Source of the DNA: Candidatus Omnitrophota bacterium
GTDB taxonomy: Bacteria > Ratteibacteria > UBA8468 > B48-G9 > JAFGKM01
Assembly: GCA_023819545.1 (NCBI GenBank)
Contig: JAMWCA010000036.1
Coordinates: forward strand, 1-10,269
Direction of reading: 5' to 3'
Length of the DNA: 10,269 bases
The notes under the pieces are model-generated. The model was not told the DNA's origin, searched no databases, and saw only the letters and a program-made list of their open reading frames with translations. This document shows, piece after piece, positions 6,615-10,269 of this stretch (position 1 is its first letter; each line of letters opens with the position of its first letter). Both the position numbers and the translations under genes were made by a program.

Positions 6615-7412
6615 TTAAAAATGTTTTTCTTTTACTCTCTTTATATAATTCATACAAAATTCATCTTTGCCTGTCAACATCTCACTTATATATATTGCTT
6701 CTCTTATATCTGGTATTGTCGGGTCAACTATTGCTGAATCAAGACCTTCATATATACATAAAGCAAGAAAATACTTATTAACAATTTTTCTATTAGGTAA
6801 TCCAAAAGAAACATTTGAAAGACCACAAGTTGTTTTTACATTAAGTTTTTTTATCTCTTTCAATGCTTTTAAAAAAACAACCCCATTTTCATGATTAACA
6901 CTTAATGGCTCAACAAGACAATCAACAAAAATATTATCCTTTTTTACACCTATTTCAGTTAATATTTGTATCAATCTTTCGCCTATTTCAACTCTTTTTT
7001 TATAATCAGAAGGGATACCCTTTTCATCCATTGTTAAACATATAACTTTAACTTCATTATATTTTTTTATAACAGGTAATAGTTTTTCTATCTTTTCTTT
7101 TTCACAATTTATTGAATTTATCATTACATCTTGATTTTTAACTAAGGATAAAGCAAAATCAATAACTTCTGGGTCTGAACTATCTAAAGATGGTAAAATA
7201 TCTCCAACTTCATATAAACATTCAATCAACCATTTTATATCTTCCTTTTCTCTATCTTTCCCTTTCCCAATTCCTGCATTTAAATCTATGTAATCAGCAC
7301 CAAAATCAACCTGTTTTTTTATCTCTCTTTTTATGAAATCTTTATCTTTTTTTTCAATTGCTTCTCTTATTTTTTTTCTTGTTCCATTAATCCTTTCTCC
7401 TATTATAATCAT
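6615..7412 (-). CDS. Methyl-tetrahydrofolate:corrinoid methyltransferase (AcsE/MtvA-like, pterin-binding)
   Basis: A 265-residue protein that aligns along its length with AcsE of acetogens (262 residues). It opens with IIIGERINGTRKKI (2-15), then ADYIDLNAG (39-47), PSLDSSD (74-80), VMINSIN (96-102), IFVDCLV (161-167) and TTCGLSNVSFGLPNR (194-208). By comparison with the AcsE structure, D77, N99, D164 and N200 line the pterin pocket. The enzyme moves the N5-methyl group of methyl-H4folate to a Co(I) corrinoid protein, or in reverse. The corrinoid partner, CO dehydrogenase/acetyl-CoA synthase and MtaA/MtgB-type genes are not in this window. Absence of the MetH homocysteine and cobalamin modules shows it is a stand-alone methyltransferase. 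The start is supported by GGGAG six bases upstream. It lies 13 bases after the glycosidase-like gene and directly before tRNA-Pro. Confidence 0.88.
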   Translation of the reverse strand: MIIIGERINGTRKKIREAIEKKDKDFIKREIKKQVDFGADYIDLNAGIGKGKDREKEDIKWLIECLYEVGDILPSLDSSDPEVIDFALSLVKNQDVMINSINCEKEKIEKLLPVIKKYNEVKVICLTMDEKGIPSDYKKRVEIGERLIQILTEIGVKKDNIFVDCLVEPLSVNHENGVVFLKALKEIKKLNVKTTCGLSNVSFGLPNRKIVNKYFLALCIYEGLDSAIVDPTIPDIREAIYISEMLTGKDEFCMNYIKRVKEKHF

Positions 7413-7425
7413 TTTTTCTCCCTTT

Positions 7426-8862
7426 TTATTTTAATTCTAAAATCAAAGGACCTGAAATAATTGGAATTTCAATTTTTTTATTATCAACTTTTGTTATTAT
7501 AATTTCTTTTTTTTCACTAAAATCACTTCTTATTATTAAAAGTTTATTTTTCAATTTTAGACCTGAAATTACACTATCTGGTTCTTCAGGAACATCCCAA
7601 AAAATGGGTTCTCCTTTTAGAATAAAATCATTATATTTAAAACTTTCAACATATACCTCATATAAAACTTTAATTTCTTCTGCTATTTCATTTAATGGAG
7701 ACCAGAGACAGAATGTATCAAATCTTCTAAATAATAGATGCCATAAAAGTTCTTTATATTTTTCTCTGCTTAAAGGAGTAAAATCAGACGGTAATTGTTT
7801 TGGTTTTTCAACTGTCTGCCAATGAACAAAACTTATGATAGGAATATTCTTTGGCGTATTTTTACCAACGGATGTTCCTTCTTTTAAAAGTGGATAAAAC
7901 CATCTATATTCCTTTTCTTCAAAATTATAATCATTAAAAAATCTAAACCATGTATAAATCACAGGCATTGCAATTGTATATCCACTATATCTAAACTCAT
8001 CAAACCATTTTCTGAAAAGGGCATTGTGTTTCCTTTGATAAGTTGCTCCTTCAACCTCTTTTTCAAAATAATCCCACCAATATCTATATCCATCATGTGG
8101 ATTTACTGCATAATTCCCAATTAAACAATCTGGAAAATATTTTTTAACAGTATTAACAAAAACTTCTCTTTGTAAATCTGCTCTTTTTTTTCTTATAACA
8201 TTTTGGAATTGATCAAAATTTTCAATATTTTTTATATTTTTTCTACATATAACACATTTTTTTGAATTTTCCCATGCAGAATTCCATTCAATTGGACCAT
8301 CTATTTCCCAGTCAATAGCCCAGTATTTTATTTCTATTCCTTCTTGTTTATATGCTTTTAAAAATTTTTCCAACCTTTCTTTTATAACATCATATTTTTT
8401 TTCAATTTTAAATGGACAGCCAATTTTCACATTAGAAGAAAATGACATATCAAAAAATATTTTTCCTTTTTCATCAATATGTCCTGTTTCTTCGCTCCCA
8501 TCAAAAAATCTATGAACTACAGATGTAGCATCTATTGCTATTGGATAGTTCAAATCTTTTTTTATCTTGTCTATTTTTATTGATTCTTTTATTCCAACCT
8601 CTATCCCTTCTTTTGGGATATACCATTTCGTAAAAACCACAATATTTCTTTCTATAAGTTGATTTAAATATTCTCTTATCTGCTGTTCTGGTAAATTTAA
8701 AGGAATGGAGCCCCAGATAAAAAGTGGTAATCTTCTATTTTCTCTAATCATGATTGGTTTTGTATTTTCTATAATTATATCTATCAGATTTTTAGCGCAG
8801 TTTCCATCTTTTAAAAATAATAAAAAAAACAAAATTAGAAAATTTTTCAAATCTTTAACCAT
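7426..8862 (-). CDS. Secreted TIM-barrel glycoside hydrolase-like protein, hyaluronidase-like motif
   Basis: The protein is 478 residues from the ATG at 8862, chosen because AGGA lies six bases before it and it gives a clean signal peptide (VKDLKNFLILFFLLFLKDGNCAKN). The frame extends to a TTG at 8922, but that would pass through the promoter. The mature part has the strand-helix spacing and aromatic richness of a TIM-barrel glycosidase: PLFIWGSIPL (46-55), IVVFTKWYIP (74-83), YPIAIDATS (106-114), KYWAIDWEIDGP (179-190), IGNYAVNPHDGYRYWWDYF (248-266), IAMPVIYTWFRFF (297-309), PIISFVHWQT (341-350) and FDTFCLWSP (381-389). The D184-W-E186 pair sits where hyaluronidases (GH56) have their catalytic D-x-E. 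A CVIC pair (203-206) follows. The C-terminal 60 residues look like a beta domain. Exact family and substrate are not established; a non-enzymatic barrel remains possible. Confidence 0.65.
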   Translation of the reverse strand: MVKDLKNFLILFFLLFLKDGNCAKNLIDIIIENTKPIMIRENRRLPLFIWGSIPLNLPEQQIREYLNQLIERNIVVFTKWYIPKEGIEVGIKESIKIDKIKKDLNYPIAIDATSVVHRFFDGSEETGHIDEKGKIFFDMSFSSNVKIGCPFKIEKKYDVIKERLEKFLKAYKQEGIEIKYWAIDWEIDGPIEWNSAWENSKKCVICRKNIKNIENFDQFQNVIRKKRADLQREVFVNTVKKYFPDCLIGNYAVNPHDGYRYWWDYFEKEVEGATYQRKHNALFRKWFDEFRYSGYTIAMPVIYTWFRFFNDYNFEEKEYRWFYPLLKEGTSVGKNTPKNIPIISFVHWQTVEKPKQLPSDFTPLSREKYKELLWHLLFRRFDTFCLWSPLNEIAEEIKVLYEVYVESFKYNDFILKGEPIFWDVPEEPDSVISGLKLKNKLLIIRSDFSEKKEIIITKVDNKKIEIPIISGPLILELK

Positions 8863-8893
8863 TAGCATTCCTTTTTTATTTTTAATCAGTTTT

Positions 8894-8922
8894 ATTGTAA
8901 TATAATTATATGAAAATTTCAA
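8894..8922 (-). promoter_or_regulatory. Promoter of the glycosidase-like gene, overlapping the divergent promoter
   Basis: TTGAAA (8922-8917), 17-bp spacer, TACAAT (8899-8894). Predicted +1 near 8887 gives a 25-base leader holding the AGGA ribosome binding site. The spacer contains the -10 box of the divergent metallopeptidase gene, so the two promoters cannot both be fully occupied at once. Confidence 0.6.
8901..8906 (+). promoter_or_regulatory. -10 box (TATAAT) of the metallopeptidase gene
   Basis: TATAAT ends only three bases before the ATG at 8910, so transcription would start at or just inside the start codon unless the start is chosen unusually close. There is no Shine-Dalgarno sequence and no good -35. 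TATAATTATA here is a palindrome, so a box also reads on the other strand. Confidence 0.4.
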
Positions 8923-9245
8923 AAGAAAAATTTGAGGAAATAGTTTATAAAAAATTCTTAAAAATTCCAGAAAAAATAAGAGAAAAAATAGAAAATCTTG
9001 AAATTATAATTGAAGATAAAGAAATCCCAAATTTACTCGGTTTATATCATGGGGTTCCTTTTCCTAAAAGAAAAACTTCTTATTCTCTCATTCTTCCTGA
9101 TAGAATTATAATTTTTAAACAAACAATTGAAAGACAATGTAAAACAGAGGAAGAACTTGAAAATTTAATAGAAAAAGTTCTTCTCCATGAAATTGGTCAT
9201 TATCTTGGTCTTGATGAAATCTCTTTAAGGAAATTAAACCTCTGA
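8910..9245 (+). CDS. Zincin-like metallopeptidase family protein (minigluzincin type)
   Basis: A 111-residue cytosolic protein of the small metallopeptidase family PF06262 (DUF1025). It shows the family pattern: an N-terminal helix beginning SKEKFEEIVYKKFLKIPEKIRE (4-25), strand NLEIIIED (29-36), LLGLYHGVPFPKRKTSY (42-58) with the usual G.Y.G.P segment, strand RIIIFKQTIE (65-74), and the active-site helix LLHEIGHYLGLDE (91-103), where H93, E94 and H97 form the HExxH zinc site and D102 probably is the third ligand region. The short tail ISLRKLNL ends the family domain. Structures of this group show a minimal gluzincin fold, but substrates are unknown. It is transcribed alone, divergent from the glycosidase-like operon. 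M1 matches the family start, so the TATAAT box near it is not due to a wrong start. Confidence 0.88.
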   Translation: MKISKEKFEEIVYKKFLKIPEKIREKIENLEIIIEDKEIPNLLGLYHGVPFPKRKTSYSLILPDRIIIFKQTIERQCKTEEELENLIEKVLLHEIGHYLGLDEISLRKLNL

Positions 9246-9263
9246 TTTTTAATTTCAAGTTCT

Positions 9264-9428
9264 TTATATCTTTTTAGGAAGGACTAAATTACCTTTAAAA
9301 CTAAAAATCTCTGCTTTCTTTAAATAAAAACCTTTAATCTTTCTTACATTTTCCAAATATTTATCAATTCCTACTTACAAGTATGTTTAATTTTTCAAAA
9401 ATCTCCTTAAATTGACCTTTCAAAATTT
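9264..9428 (-). pseudogene. Possible decayed coding fragment with a frameshift
   Basis: The 184-bp gap between the metallopeptidase and the TIM-barrel gene has no intact gene. On the minus strand, one frame gives KILKGQFKEIFEKLNILVSRN and stops at 9364-9366. Shifted by one base, the next frame continues GIDKYLENVRKIKGFYLKKA plus 16 more residues (EIFSFKGNLVLPKKI with one overlap) to a stop at 9264-9266. The two pieces meet within about ten bases, have ordinary amphipathic composition and no start codon or ribosome binding site, as expected for the tail of a dead gene. I do not recognise the family. In AT-rich DNA two open stretches of 20 and 36 codons can occur by chance, so this is a weak call. 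Confidence 0.3.
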
Positions 9429-9429
9429 T

Positions 9430-10269
9430 TCAGTCCTGAACGACAAATTGGCTTAAATGTTTAAATGCTATTATTAATCCTTCGTCTTCTTTCCCTTTTT
9501 CTACTCTATCATGATAAACAGCATCATGCCATCCTTCTATATTTAAGTCATTTTTATATCCAACTCTTATAAGTTCTTTTATACATAATCGCCAATCAGT
9601 ATCACCAAGCCCTGGAAAACAATGTTCAATTGCTCCATAATACCATATACCATATCTTTCCAAAATATCTTTATTAACATGTGCATCTTTCGCATGAACA
9701 TGATAAATTCTTTTACCAAATTCCCTTATTGTTATAATTGGGTCTATAAATTGACAGATTAAGTGACTTGGGTCCCATTCAAGACCAATTGCTTCTGAAT
9801 TAACTTCTGAAAAAGCAATTTCCCACATTTGTGGAGTACACATAAAGTTTGTTCCATTACTTGGAGTATGAAATTCACCCATTGGACAGTGCTCAAAAGC
9901 AATTTTTACTCCATGGTCTTCTGCAAATTTTGCATGTTCACTCCATATCTCCACAAACTTTTCAACACTTTCTTTAAGTGGTTTACCAACAATCCTACCT
10001 GAAAATCCAGCCACCACAGGAACTCCCATTTTTTCTCCAAGAATTATTACATCTCTTACAAGTTTTTTATATTCCTCTTCTTTTGCAGGATCCATATGAT
10101 TAACATAAAAACCTGCAAGACAAGAAATTCTTATATTATTTGCTTTATAATATTCTGCAACTTCTTTTGCTTTACTTTCCCATCCATCTTTCCCAGGGAA
10201 AAAATCATCATTTGGACTGACCCTCAACTCACAACTTTTAAAACCTACTTTCTTTGCAAATTCAATCCT
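9430..10269 (-). CDS. Sugar phosphate isomerase/epimerase-like TIM barrel (xylose isomerase-like), N-terminus cut by window edge
   Basis: The frame is open to the last base and gives 279 residues, so the true start lies outside; the TTG at 10227 is internal (RIEFAKKVGFKSCE precedes it). Family landmarks are NNIRISCLAGFYVNHMDP, GVPVVAGFSGR, GVKIAFEHCPM (metal-ligand glutamate), GLEWDPSHL (Asp and His), IYHVHAKDAHVN (His), GLGDTDW and NIEGWHDA (second glutamate). These are the divalent-metal and substrate residues of the AP-endonuclease-2/IolE/xylose isomerase-like superfamily (PF01261). Members isomerise, epimerise or dehydrate sugars, inositols and keto-sugars. The WDPSHL and HAKDA motifs fit the catabolic sugar group often found beside Gfo/Idh/MocA oxidoreductases such as the one at the other end of this window. 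Specific substrate unknown. Confidence 0.9.
   Translation of the reverse strand, partial: RIEFAKKVGFKSCELRVSPNDDFFPGKDGWESKAKEVAEYYKANNIRISCLAGFYVNHMDPAKEEEYKKLVRDVIILGEKMGVPVVAGFSGRIVGKPLKESVEKFVEIWSEHAKFAEDHGVKIAFEHCPMGEFHTPSNGTNFMCTPQMWEIAFSEVNSEAIGLEWDPSHLICQFIDPIITIREFGKRIYHVHAKDAHVNKDILERYGIWYYGAIEHCFPGLGDTDWRLCIKELIRVGYKNDLNIEGWHDAVYHDRVEKGKEDEGLIIAFKHLSQFVVQD

Noticed and set aside
7426..8922. TTG start at 8922 for the glycosidase-like protein
   Set aside because: It would place the promoter and the divergent -10 inside the coding region and bury the signal peptide; the ATG at 8862 has AGGA at good spacing.
9430..10227. TTG at 10227 as start of the TIM-barrel gene
   Set aside because: The frame continues to the window edge with family-like sequence (VGFKSCEL), so the start is outside the window.

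Overview
The window comes from an AT-rich bacterial chromosome. Protein-coding parts look about 28-32% G+C by eye, while the 16S rRNA gene is roughly 55-60%. The anti-Shine-Dalgarno sequence, tRNA-Pro, type I DnaJ, CutA and sigma70-type TTGACA/TATAAT promoters are all clearly bacterial. I cannot name the phylum. Low-GC coding DNA, a solitary 16S gene, a methyl-tetrahydrofolate:corrinoid methyltransferase, and sugar-oxidoreductase and TIM-barrel isomerase genes would suit an uncultivated, probably anaerobic sugar-degrading lineage, but that is inference. The 16S gene at about 4003-5573 can settle placement.

Layout from left to right. Positions 1-866 (-) hold the N-terminal 288 residues of a Gfo/Idh/MocA oxidoreductase. 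A degenerate receiver-like protein (886-1254, -) and an XRE repressor (1352-1690, +) diverge from a common intergenic region. The repressor converges with a tight operon transcribed leftward: dnaJ, cutA and a FAH-family gene (3913 down to 1693), joined by two ATGA overlaps. Just upstream lies a solitary 16S rRNA gene (-) with a consensus promoter, boxA, a 20-bp processing stem closing around the gene, and an intrinsic terminator. No 23S, 5S or spacer tRNA follows. Upstream of its promoter is an unlisted 57-residue proline-tailed membrane protein (5658-5831, -) with its own consensus promoter and a near-perfect ribosome binding site. Then come a nitroreductase (5906-6481, -), tRNA-Pro(GGG) (6539-6614, -), a methyl-H4folate:corrinoid methyltransferase (6615-7412, -) and a secreted TIM-barrel glycosidase-like protein (7426-8862, -). 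The last three form one apparent transcription unit in which the tRNA touches the methyltransferase stop codon. A small zincin-like metallopeptidase (8910-9245, +) diverges from it. The right end holds a possible decayed reading frame (9264-9428) and a truncated sugar isomerase/epimerase-like TIM barrel (9430-10269, -).

Two themes stand out. First, the 16S gene is a self-contained monocistronic unit, with a small membrane-protein gene placed between two consensus promoters. Second, most genes at the head of a transcript have a TATAAT box so close to the start codon that the mRNA should be leaderless or nearly so, whereas operon-internal and highly expressed genes keep a Shine-Dalgarno sequence. 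No mobile element, CRISPR array or defence system was seen.
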